DNA of 64,000 bases from Hofstenia miamia. Taxonomy: Eukaryota; Xenacoelomorpha; Acoela; Hofsteniidae. Below are positions 29,761 through 40,699 of this stretch, piece after piece (positions within the stretch are counted from its first letter, which is position 1; each line of letters starts with the position of its first letter). A program made the position numbers and the translations under genes. Under the pieces are notes generated by a model. The model had not been told where the DNA came from and did no database searches. It saw only the letters and a list, made by a program, of their open reading frames with translations. The stretch is taken from positions 198,156-262,155 of the forward strand of contig CABFPE010000075.1 in assembly GCA_900660155.1 (NCBI GenBank), in the 5' to 3' direction.

Positions 29761-32501
29761 TCAAAGATTTCTTGAAGCTCGGTGGCGGGGAAAAAAATCA
29801 ATCGCTGTTGGAGGGTTGCGAGACAAGATGTAATTAGCAGCAGTACAAGCACGATTGAAAAACGAGTGAAGGGTGCGATGTTTCTTTGTACGACGAATGG
29901 AGAAGGTGACAACATCATCAGAGCGAGTGCAGCAGGAATTAGAGAACTTAATGAAATCAAAAGGATCAAGATCCAATTTGCGAGTCAGTAGTCGATTGAA
30001 CAGAAGGAGATCACAGGCATGGAAGTAGAGTGACAGCGGGAGAGTGGAGAATTTCAGCAGAGCGTCTTTATAGTCCAAAGAGGAAATCCATTTGAAAGCG
30101 CGTTTCTGGAAACGTTCCATGGAGTGGAACAAAGCACGAGAAGGCCACCAACAAGGAGACGCGTAGAGAAGAATGGCGCGAGGAATGGACTTGAACAAAG
30201 AGAGCTTCACAGCGGACGAGGTATTAAAAGGAACATTACGGAAAAGGGCAAATAGCGAGGAATTAGCTTTGCGGAGACGCAAAGACACATGTCCAGTCCA
30301 ATTAAGGTTTGCAGCAAGTTGAACTCCAAGATGAGTGTGATGAGGCGCAAAGTTCACAGGTAGAGGCAAATCAGAAGGGGGAGCCACAGAAAAGGAAATA
30401 CCACATGTCTTGGTAGTGCTAAAATCGAGATGGTTGACAGAGGACCAAGTAGACAAGTGCTCAAGATCAGAAAAAATGTTCGACGCAAAAGACCAACCAA
30501 AATCAAAAATCGCAGTGTCATCGACATACAACAGGCAAGACGAGTTGAGAACAGAATGAGGGAGGTCATTAATGGCAACGAGGAAGAAAAGAACAGCGAA
30601 CACTGAGCCTTGAGGGCACCACTAGTAACGGGGACAGGAGAAGAGATAGACGAGTTGATTTTGACACACTGGTGGCGATTAGTCAGGTAGGACTGGAACA
30701 GTTCGATGAAATCCACATCAAAACCAAATAAACGTAACTTGTCAAGCAGAATGGAATGAGGGAGACGATCAAACGCTTTTGAGATGTCAAGAAAGATAAT
30801 ACAACCAGGATCATTACTATCACAGTGAAAGTAGCAGTTTTCGATCAGAGTGAGCAGGTTAGTAATCGTAGAGCGACCAGGAAGGTTGCCATGCTGAGAA
30901 GAAGAGATGAGGTGACGAATTTTTGGGAATACATAACGAAAATCAAGGCGTTCAAAGATGATAGACAGTCGAGATAGAATAGCTATTGGGCGGTAGGACG
31001 TGACCTGCGAGGAGGGAAGCTGATTAGATTTTAACAGCGGAGAAATCCAAGATGTCTTCCAACAGGCGGGATAGCGCTTAGTGGAGCAAATGAAGGAGTA
31101 AAGATGCTTTAAATGGATAGAAAGCGTGGAGGAGGTTTCATGAATTACAAAGGAAGGAACACCGTCAGGATAACAAGGACCAGACAACTTGCAAGATTTA
31201 AGCATGAGAGAAATATCATGAGCGCTGAAGACCATATCACAAAGTCGGATTAGCGGGGAGGCAGCAGGCGGACCAGGGCACATGGAGACAGGTACAGAGA
31301 AGTTAGAGGCAAAATACGCGTTGAACAGATCAGCCTTCTCCAGGTCAGAGTGAGCAGAACGAAGGTTCCATCTCAAATTGGGGAGCTCGGGCTTGGAATG
31401 AAGAGAACGCAGGAAGGAATAAGAGTCTTGAAGAGAACCGGACGAGAAGCTGGACAGAAAAGTGACTTTGTCAAGTTCCATAAAATTGATAACATCTTCT
31501 GTGAGAGAAGCAAGCTTCGGAGTAGCAGTAGTACCAGAATGGCGTTTGTAAGACTCCAATTTATTCAAGGAGTGCACAGTAAGGGACGAAAAATAGAAAG
31601 GAAGAGAAGCACGCTTTTTCCGCCAACGAGGAACAAAAGAAGAAATAACTTGATGAAAGAAAGTGAACCAATCGTCAACTGAGAAGGAATCACTAAAAAC
31701 GGGCAGCGAAGATGAGAGAGCAGCATTAAGTGACAGAAAGTCACTGTTAAATCGAGCATATTGTGGAGCAGCCGGATTAGCAGATGGAGAAGTAGAGTTG
31801 ACAAACAGATTGAAGCTGACGAATGAGTGATCTGACAGCTTAGCAGGAACAGGGATTACAGATATGTCAAATATGTAATCGGGGTGAGAGCACAGAACCA
31901 AATCAAGCAGAGAGGAGCTGGAAGTAGGAGAAAATACAAGTTGTTCAAGAGAATAGCAGGCAAAAACTTCTAAAACTGCAGACTCATAAGTGTCAGTAGA
32001 GTCGAACGCATTCCAGCAGACATTAGGAAGATTGAAGTCACCACAAACAAGAAAATGAGGACGAATGGAAAAGCCAAGGTGACGAGAGAGGTAGGTAGAC
32101 TGGTCATGAAAAGACTCAAACATAGATGATAAATCAGCAACGGGAATGCGGAAGGCACTTTTCGACGGAGGGTTGTAAACGCAGAGCAGAGAAACAATGT
32201 GGTCACTGAGAACAACAGCACAGCCACAACAGAAATCGAAGGATAATGAATCGAAAGAAATGGGACGGATGTCAAGGTTAGGAAGACGAGAGGCAATGAG
32301 AACACCACCATGGCGACCACTGGATCGATCCATACGAGAAAGAACTTTAAGAGTAGAGTTGGGAAAAACAACACTATCAGCAATGGCAGGATCAAGCCAG
32401 GTTTCAGTGATGAAAATGAAGTCAACAGGAGACTGCAAGAAGAAATTGTAAAAGCTGAGACGACGATTCAAAGATACAAGACTGTGGGCATTGGCAAGCA
32501 A
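29761..32501 (-). CDS. LINE ORF2: AP endonuclease and reverse transcriptase, one frameshift
   Basis: From ATG at 32499-32501 the N-terminal part is an AP endonuclease: FIFITETWLDP, RHGGVLIASR, LVCGDFNLPNVCW and LSDHSFV in order. Reverse transcriptase follows with SYRPIAILSRLSIIFERL, IIFLDISKAFDRLPHSIL, TSGALKAQ and then LLYVDDTAIF, the YxDD active site. A frameshift near 30600, just before the YVDD block, separates a 715-codon piece from the 280-codon C-terminal piece. The C-terminal part (SIRRTKKHRTLHSFFNRA) ends at 29761. About 900 residues is normal for Jockey/CR1 ORF2. The copy is close to intact. Confidence 0.9.
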
Positions 32502-32559
32502 TACGGAAAAGCCAGAGTTACGGGGAGGAGGAACATCAGAGTGAGATAGTCAGTCACGG

Positions 32560-32935
32560 CGAGGCGGATTACGGCGGCGGGGACGAAGGCCAAAAGATTT
32601 GCGCTCATCGTCAGAGAGGCGGTAATAACGAATCAAGACGCTTTCAGACCACACATCAGGATTCATGAGTGCACTATTAACTCTTGATTGCAGACAACAT
32701 GGAAGGATACAAATGGAGAGTCAGGACGTGGAGGAATGGAAATGACATCATCAAATTGTAGAGAGGACGAACGAAGGTGGTCAGCAACATCTGAGGTGGA
32801 CACAGAAGCAGCAAAACGGCCAACATAGATATGAGCTTTGCGGGGAGGCGGCGGAAGTGAACTAATAGGAACAGCAGGGAGACGGCAGGAAGCACTAGAA
32901 CCAAAAACTGGACGAGGACGAGGACATCACTGCAA
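32560..32935 (-). pseudogene. LINE ORF1 C-terminal remnant
   Basis: Just upstream of ORF2, minus-strand frames read KAHIYVGRFAASVSTSDVAD, LRSSSLQFDDVISIP and, one frame over, NPDVWSESVLIRYYRLSDDE. These look like the RRM-like or C-terminal part of an ORF1, with the LNPDxWPxGVLV pattern seen in CR1/Jockey ORF1 proteins. A frameshift separates the parts, and the N-terminal half is missing, so the element is 5' truncated. Confidence 0.65.
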
Positions 32936-33248
32936 TGCTTAGTTTCTTTATCTCATCACGTTTTCGCCCAAGTCATTCTCATGAAAGATCTAGTAACTTA
33001 TTCAGGTGCAGTTTTTGGTATACTATAATTATTGTTACTATTATTAATTAAAGGGCAGTTTGATATAACCATACATTCAAATTTAACTCCACAAAAATTA
33101 CAAAAGTGTATTCAAATTACTATGCAATCAAATTCTATTACTTTCTAGGCAATCATTTAAAATCCTTTTTAAAATTTTGACTAATTATTTCTGGAGACAT
33201 TGAAAATAACAGAGGGCCAATAAATTCTGAAAATAGAATTAATGATGT

Positions 33249-33745
33249 ACTCAACAAATTCAAAGCTAACTTTAGAAGCATTTACATGAATGCTAGAAGT
33301 CTTAGAGCAAATCGCAATGAAGTTATGCAAATGGTATATAAAATCGGAAATAACGTAATATTTTTTTTTACTGAAGCCTGGTTAACGATTCTGATAGTCT
33401 GAAAACATTATATAATCGTAAATCTAGCTACTTCGATATTTATTTTAAAAATAGATCTGAACGGGATGGCGGTTTAATAATACTAGTCCCCAAATTTTTA
33501 AAATGAAAACGGAGAGAAGATTTAGAATTGAATCATGAAATACTTGAAACTATGTGGATTGAATTAGAATCTTTTTCAAATTCCTACAACAACGAGCTCA
33601 TAAACATTTGCTATAATCCAAATAAAAATTTTATCTCTGAATTTTATAACCACAAAATTGAAGAAATTGATAAGCCATTCTTGAGAATAAATTTCTTAAT
33701 ATCTTAGGAGATTTTAATTCCAATTACTTCTTCTCCCACAAATTA
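33249..33745 (+). pseudogene. LINE AP-endonuclease fragment
   Basis: Frames read NFRSIYMNARSLRANRNEV, then TEAWLT, RSERDGGLIILVPKF, a WIELESF and NELINICYNPN segment, and GDFNSNYFF. That is the order of a LINE AP endonuclease (NxRSL, ETWL, GGG, YNP, GDFN). There are stops and at least two frameshifts, and no polymerase follows. Confidence 0.8.
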
Positions 33746-33904
33746 CTGTGCATTTCTTTTTCAAAATCACAAATCGCAAAAGCGTTCATCATTAGGAAAA
33801 ATGTTTAACTGGCATTTAGAACACTTAATTATATTGAAAAACATGAATCCATAACGCTATTAAGATCATCATATGATATCTTTATTCAGTATCAATCTTA
33901 ATGT

Positions 33905-34102
33905 ATGATTCACAAATTTATCCATGAATTAAGTTCATTAAGTTTTCTTAATAATTACATCAAAATCAATAAAAGAAGTAAAACACTTTTTAGCATCAAT
34001 AATCGTCAAGATTCATTTTCTTTTAAATGTTCAATCTTATGGAATGATTTAAGTATTGATATAAAATGTGAGACAAACTATAAACACTTCAAGAAAAAAT
34101 AA
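33905..34102 (+). pseudogene. C-terminal tail of a LINE reverse transcriptase
   Basis: The 65-codon frame contains FKCSILWNDLSIDIKCETN and KHFKKK, matching the very common LWNSLPxxIKxxxxxxxFKxxLK end of CR1/Jockey-type LINE ORF2. It lies about 160 bp after the endonuclease fragment, so the whole polymerase domain has been lost from between them. Confidence 0.75.
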
Positions 34103-34194
34103 AACAATTTTTATTAAATAGGCAAACATTATTGGGCATATATAGTAAACTCAACGCATGGCCAAATTACTTTTAAAACTGCCCTTTAATTAAT

Positions 34195-36190
34195 ATTGTA
34201 TATTTAAATAGTTTTGTAAATATTTTTGTCATGTGTTAGTTTATAGTTTTTATATAAATTTAAGCAATAAGTTTGTTTGACTCTTATATGTATTAGTCTG
34301 AAAATTGGCAAAAAAACATTGTTTTGTATAAAAAAGAAAAGAAGATCTATTCCTATTTTACATCTTATATTTTTTGTGAATTATAGTAAGAAAGTCACAA
34401 TTTGGTGCTATGGCCATATGCAAATAATTTTTTCATAAGTCTAATGTATATATAAATACATATATTGATATATATATATATATAATTTTTTGTTTCAAAT
34501 ACATCAAGAATCACAAAATGCAGGAATTTTGAGTGTACCAAATCTTTTGATTAACTTTTCTAACGTGGACACCGTTTTGGGCGGTCCGTAGTCAACCCAC
34601 GTCTCTACTCTAGCACACTTAGTTAGGGTCTTTGTGGGGCCAAAAAATACTTCCACCTAGAATGATCTTTTCAAAATTGCTTCCTACTTATAATGAAAGT
34701 GTAAATTAAATAACCTCACTTTAATTTTCATCTAAAACATGCTTTATTTTGCGAATTTTGGTTAGTACAATGGTGCTATTTTCCCGAAAGCAAGAAATCC
34801 ACTCATTTAGATTAAAGTCACAATATCTACAAGATTATTCTTAGAGAACATTAAAAAATGGTTACCAAAAATTGGGTCAAGCATTTTTTGTCTATTTTGA
34901 AAAATTAAATTTTACATCCACAAAGCTTTCCATTTTGCTGCAATACAACAACATTAGATACCGGCTTCATATTTCTAAATAATTGCAAGAATACTTCAAA
35001 AATTTTTGCAAGTGTGCTCAAATAGGAGGTTTTCTGAATCGAATCTCACGCTTTCAGATATTCCCAAAATTCATAAAATGCATTATATTGGGAAGTTCAT
35101 TACAAATTGCGATATTTTGATACAAATTTCCGAGAAAATGGTAATTCCAACTGTATAAGTAAGCAGCCGTGGAACGGCCAATGTATTTTGATGTTACAGT
35201 AATTATATTAAATAAAGTTCTCTCTCAATGTCCTTGAAAAACCTTTCGCGAATATTCTCACTTTTATGAGAACATTTGAACAGAAAATTATTTGCTGTTG
35301 TAAACTACACTTTAAAGTAAACATTATTATTTATTAATAATAAGTATTATTAATAATAATTTTTATTAATTATTATTATTAATAAAAATAATTATATAAA
35401 TTTAAAAGCAAACAATCTTAAAACAAATTCAAAAAATAAAAATTAACCTTTTTTATGTCAATGTTCCACAAATGGAATATCAATTTTAAAACGCTGTAAT
35501 TTATACAATTTTGTGAAAATTATAAAAAATTAAGTTTCGCATGCTATAATAAGGAGTTAAGTCATCAATTATTTCATTTATATAAAATATATATATATAT
35601 TTTTTTTAATATAATGGAATTCAAAAATGCTCGAAAATAGCGTTTTTTGATCGACAATGATCAAAAGTTTGTAAAATAACCTTAATTAGGTGGAAAAACT
35701 TAATTTTCTTTGTAATAGTATGCTCCTTATACTTAATATTTGTCGTTGTTGTCATTGGAAGCCAATTTTTATTTATTTTGAGTTTTTTATGACAAAAATA
35801 AAAAAATGTTCCAATTTTGAAACATTGGAGGTTTCCCAGCTCGATTTGGATGTTACTCAATTATCATTGTATATGATAAAAGAAATGTTTGTTTATATTT
35901 GAACAATTGATTTTTATGAATTTTTATTTATAAATGTATTCGAATTATCAATACATATGTAGACGCCGATTAATATGATCACTTTTTATTAGTATAATTT
36001 TATCAGTATAATCAGTATAAAGAATTTATGAGCTATCAATTTATCAATATAAAGAATTTATCAGTATAAAGAATTTATGAGCATATAAATTTATCAGCAT
36101 AACAGTCATGGTGATAAATATTTATTGCTGTAAATGCTTTTATTTGTGATGAAGCGTCTACACTAAATGGTTGTATAATATTTAAATAAC
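34195..36190. other. Unassigned AT-rich region
   Basis: No gene was recognised. A short palindromic TAATAATAATTATTATT-like tract lies near 35330-35390, and a small tandem array of about 28 bp (CAGTATAAAGAATTTATG-like) at 36000-36110. A less AT-rich patch at 34560-34650 could be an old repeat end. Confidence 0.5.
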
Positions 36191-36211
36191 AATTTGTGAG
36201 AAACAGCAGCT

Positions 36212-36446
36212 ATGAATCCTAATATTTTTACTCGTGAAAAACAACTAAAGTAACAACAATATCAGAAGCTCATTAAGTTCTTGAACATTTGCAAAATCCT
36301 AGAAATTTTGGTATACTTCCACAATCTGTAGCGCAGGAGACCAAGAAAGCGATGTTGAAGAAGTTCCAGATGATACAGAGCAAGAATATGAACCTGCAGG
36401 TGAGATAGAAATTGAAGAATCAGCAAATGACCCTGATGAGGATTAG
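36212..36446 (+). pseudogene. piggyBac-like transposase N-terminal scrap
   Basis: After MNPNIFTREKQL a shifted frame reads VLEHLQNPRNFGILPQ and then GDQESDVEEVPDDTEQEYEP to a stop. Acidic N-terminal leaders of this kind occur in piggyBac-type proteins. The domestication or transposase core is absent. The assignment is weak and rests on pattern alone. Confidence 0.35.
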
Positions 36447-36594
36447 ATGTTTAGATTCATTTCACGTGGACCTTTTCTTAATTACTGATTTGATGTTCAC
36501 CTATACGCTATAGCTCACTGAATGCTTTGATCAGAAACTAATGGTTGGAAAAATATAGCTATTTGTAAATATTTATTGATCCTAATTACAACCT

Positions 36595-37684
36595 GGAGTG
36601 TTAAAATATTTACAGCATCGGAAAGAACATCTGATAGAGTTCATGTTTCTGGAAAGAACATTGAATTCGTATCAGAGTTTAAGTACTTAGGCTGGATGAT
36701 CAGCACTGCTGGACAGCCCTCTCTGAAGCAAGACATCGGTGTAAAAATGTACTTGGCAAGATCATACGTTATCGGCGAGTAGCACGTCAGAATGGGCTTG
36801 GCAAAGCACTCTCCTTCTTACTCCTACGAGGCGTGATGGTACCCACACTAACGTATGCGTGTGAAACCTGGGCAGAATCTTGTAGGGAACTTGAGATGCT
36901 TGAGGCTTCCATGAATACCTGTAAAAGGGTTTTTTGTGGAGTCTCCTTATGGGAAAAGCTCACAAAGGAACAAGTACACGGACTTATGCCTTTCCAACAA
37001 GTGCGCACTATAATAGCACGTAAGCGCTTACTTTTTGTAAGCCGGATGCTGGCGCACAGAGAAAGCATAAATAGTGGCGAGTTCCTAGAGCTTAGTATGA
37101 CAAAAGCATCAATTGTTCCTGAAGGAAATGGCCACGTTGTCAGTGCACGCAAGAGTCAGTGTTGGGAAAAACGGCTTGTACTTGATGTGCAGTGGTTAAT
37201 GGGTGTTACTCTGGGGGAGTCTCAACTGTTTTCCACTTTGACCACATCGTGCACTCATTCAAGAAACGCGAGAGAGGTTGTTAGCAGCCTATTAGAGTCA
37301 ATCAACGGGGACTCAGCGGTGCTACGGGATAGAATTGCTGGGGCGGCTTATGCAGCAGTACCGAGGCTCACACATGCCAGTACGAGACACCTGAGGTGCA
37401 CGGAGTGTGCGCGTATGTTTTCTGCCCAAAAGGCGTTAAATCGTCATGTCAGAAATGACCATACGCAGAGCTCCACGACTATAGCGGATGCTAATTGCTG
37501 GAAGTGTGAAGCGAAGGGATGCTACAAGTCATACAAGAGCAAAGGTTGGTATTTACGGCATATTAAGACCTGTCACCCCAACCTTTGTAATCGAGCATTG
37601 ATAGGCAACGAAGGAAGACACCAGGCTTCCGCCACCAATCTGGGGGCGTTGGAGGGGCCGGTCTGTAGTTCTGCAGGAGTATAA
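36595..37684 (+). pseudogene. 3' part of a LINE ORF2 with two C-terminal C2H2 zinc fingers
   Basis: The fragment begins in the reverse transcriptase thumb (FVSEFKYLGWMISTAGQ), passes LTYACETWAES and continues in a 283-codon open frame. Near the end are CTECARMFSAQKALNRHVRN (first finger) and CWKCEAKGCYKSYKSKGWYL followed by RHIKTCH (second). A frameshift near 36745 separates thumb and tail. It is much richer in GC than its flanks, as is its 3' sequence to about 37860. The polymerase catalytic core and any endonuclease are missing, so it is a 5' truncated copy. Confidence 0.8.
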
Positions 37685-37860
37685 ACTATGGCGCTCTTTG
37701 TTACTCGATTCCTAGGGCTTCAGGACCAGAACTGGTCGGTACCATCCAGCTCTAAATTTAGGACTGCGTTTGGGAGCCCCCACAGCGAGTTGTGTGCTTT
37801 GATGATAATTCAGTTAAGCTATCGATTTTATTATATCTTTGAATAATATTCTAAACTTCC

Positions 37861-39940
37861 CTCTTTTACACATGCTGCAACAACTTTATCATGGCAACTC
37901 AGCTTCAAGGTACCATAAACCACTTTTGCATTTAGACGAATAAAAAATATTTAAAAAAACAATCAAATTTACATGATGATGATAAACAATGAACACGTTC
38001 TTCTGATTTATATTCTTCATTATAATTAACTGTTTGCGCATTTGTTTTTAGCATTACAAACCTTGCATTTTCCACAAAATATATTAAAAATTTCTAGTTA
38101 CATATAAGCAAATAAATTTATTTTTATTCATCAAAAGGATTTTTCTAAATAAGAACTCGCTATCTGTGCATGAACTTCATATGATGGAAACGTTCATATG
38201 TTATCAAAATAAAATCTGAGTCTGACTACTCTGTTTATTACAATTATTACAAAAAGTGTCTAAAACATCAGCGCAATAACAATTTTTGGAGGTTCAAAAA
38301 ACTAAAGTTGAATTATTGTTATTCTAAATATTTAATAGAAAACAATTTTGAAAACTTATAAAGCAAACAAGAACACTTAATGATAAAGAATGCAAAAATA
38401 TGCTTTGTAAAAAAATACAGGTAGTATTTCAAAAGCGTTGAGAAATATTATTTATAATTAACGAATTACATTAGAAATTTCAACTGCTTTAACCTTTACA
38501 AAATAAATGAGTACCACAAATGCTTTTATGGTATTCTACATAACCTGAAGTAATGATTTATATTAGTTTCTTATATTTTTGTCTTGTATTTTTTATTTGA
38601 TATGTTAAGGGAATTATTATTAGATGTACACAAATTTAATTGAAGATTGAGTGCAATCTCAAAATCAAAGCAATTTCAACAATCTTGCAATCAATTTGAA
38701 ACAAATTATAGTAAACATTTCTAATTTTTAAAAAGACATGTCTAAATAACGCTCCTAAATTTTGTCTAATTCTTCGTTTGGCAGTTTTCGGCAATAATTA
38801 TTAATTTCTACATTTCAAATTCAAGTTTGAGTATTTATTAGGAAGAAAATTCCAAGTTTGATTGAGGTATTCAATTGTTCAATTGTATGTTCGTTCTGAG
38901 TATCTTAGGTTAAAAAGGAAATTGAAACAAAAATTTAAAATAATTTTACATTATAAAAGTTTAAAGTGAAGTTCTGGGTCTTAGTGCAAGAATTTGTCAG
39001 AAAAAATTTAAATTTGAGCAACTGTTTTCATTCTTGCACAATCAGTATCAATAGTTGTTGACAAAATATGAATTTTCATTTTTAAGGATTTTGATTTTTA
39101 CAATATTTTCAAAAGAGGATTTTCAATTGAGTTCACAGTCAAGTATAAATAATTTTATCTAACCTTCTTAAATCAATAAACTGTTTTACTTACAATTTTT
39201 CAATATACATGTATGTGTATACATATTTTTTTCAACTATATTATAGTCATTGTCAGCTTACAATATCTTCTAGGTAACAAAGGCTTAAATACACTACAGT
39301 TTATATTATAATAAGATTGTGTACATTAAAATAATCTAATCACATTCTTTCCTAAATGACATTGTTTATTCATGATGTTTTCTTTGTTATGTTTACTTAA
39401 TAGAGCCTCAGTGATCTTAGTGTGTGTTGTTTTCATGGCTATTTGAACATTTATAAATACATACTACTAGTTTTTCTTATAATACCTCTAACTACAAAAA
39501 ATTTCAGAATTTTAAGAAATATATTTAAAATGGTTATATAACAAGGAAGTTGATTAAATATTAAAAAATAGCTTGGCTATGTTTTAACTATGTTAACTTG
39601 TTAACAAAGCAGCAAGTGACAAGTCAGGTTGCATGAGACTTATGTCTGTTTATTTATAGCACTGAAACACAACATTACACAATACAGAAATATTTTATGT
39701 CAAGTTGTGTCAGATCATTAGTAAGCACCATCATAGGCTGTAGTAGTTTCATAGCCAAAATTTTACAAACATTGGGAAGGGAAAAGTTACCTAACTTATT
39801 TCTGAAATACAATAAAAAAAGATATATATTGTATTTGCAATATGTAATATCATAGATGCATTAGAAAATTAAAATTGATGCATTAGCAAATTTAGTAAAT
39901 GTAAAAGTGCATTTCAATTATAAAGTAGTTCAATTCACCT
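37861..39940. other. Unassigned AT-rich region
   Basis: Two kilobases without an open frame, terminal repeat or motif that could be supported. Confidence 0.5.
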
Positions 39941-39944
39941 ATTT

Positions 39945-40680
39945 TTCTTACAGAATTTGTCAATAACTTTTTCAAATAAACCATACTTATTACAAGATTT
40001 ATCAAAATTTCTTTTTCTATTGAAAGAAGTGCTCAATTGGAAAGTCTTTCTTGGCTCATAGCATTTCTTTTATAATTTTTGATTCTGCCAAGAGCTGAAA
40101 AATTTCTTTCTGATGTGCTAGTTGTAACTGGTATAGTGCACAGCAATATCAAATTTGAAAACATTTAGAAGGCTGAAACTAACAAGATATTCTATTATTT
40201 TCCACAGTGATTTATCTTGAAATTCAGCTGTTGTGTACATCACAATTAATTCAGTTTTTAATCATTTAAAATCAAACAACAAAGGAAAGTTGGTTTGCAG
40301 GCTTTTAAATATGTCTTCAGGAAATGCTTTGAGATAATTACACTTTTTCTACATTGAAAAGTTCTAAGAATTTGAAATTATCGAGATATTTGAATCCTGA
40401 TTAAATTTTTATTGAAGCTATATTAATTATTTCATTAAAAAGTTGCTTGTATTCAGTCATAAGATCAATGTTCCATTTTTTGTTGTAAATAGAATCATTT
40501 AATTCCACCAAATTGAAATATGTATCAAATTTTTCATGCTCAGTACAAAGAAAATTATTCCAAACTCCTTTTTCAACATTAAATAGTACGCATGGCCAAC
40601 AAAAAAGATGTTGATTACTACTGACAGTAAACCATTTAAATCATTCAAAATACATTCTAGTAAAATGATGCCTGTATTTT
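39945..40680 (-). pseudogene. Internally deleted TTF-type hAT transposase
   Basis: Reading the minus strand from 40650, a TTF-finger-like piece reads KWFTVSSNQHLFCWPCVLF followed by VEKGVWNN. It jumps directly to the C-terminal half: DLMTEYKQLFNEIIN, YTTAEFQDKSLWKIIEYL and finally TSTSERNFSALGRIKNYK with AMSQERLSN, the hAT dimerisation motif (near 40030-40120). The DDE core between is gone. Several stops are present. Related proteins are the ZMYM1/TTF-type hAT group. Confidence 0.82.
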
Positions 40681-40699
40681 TTCCTTTTGAACTAAATAC

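Larger units (their letters stand above)
29593..32935 (-). mobile_element. Non-LTR retrotransposon (APE-type LINE, Jockey/CR1 group), nearly complete
   Basis: Minus strand: part of ORF1, then ORF2 with endonuclease and reverse transcriptase, a short 3' untranslated part with AATAAA, and a (TTA)n tail at 29593-29612. It is clearly less AT-rich than its surroundings, which suggests a recent arrival. The 5' end is near 32935. No clear target duplication was found. Confidence 0.9.
33043..34194 (+). mobile_element. 1.15 kb inverted-repeat element carrying LINE fragments
   Basis: Perfect 19 bp inverted repeats, ATTAATTAAAGGGCAGTTT at 33043-33061 and its complement at 34176-34194. TTAA sits next to AGGGCAGTTT on both sides, as it would for a TTAA-targeting (piggyBac-like) insertion. 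Inside are two LINE fragments in the same sense. It may be a non-autonomous TTAA element that holds LINE DNA, or a chance symmetry around LINE remains. Confidence 0.6.

Noticed and set aside
31350-31682. 110-codon plus-strand frame
   Set aside because: Shadow of the LINE ORF2 on the minus strand.
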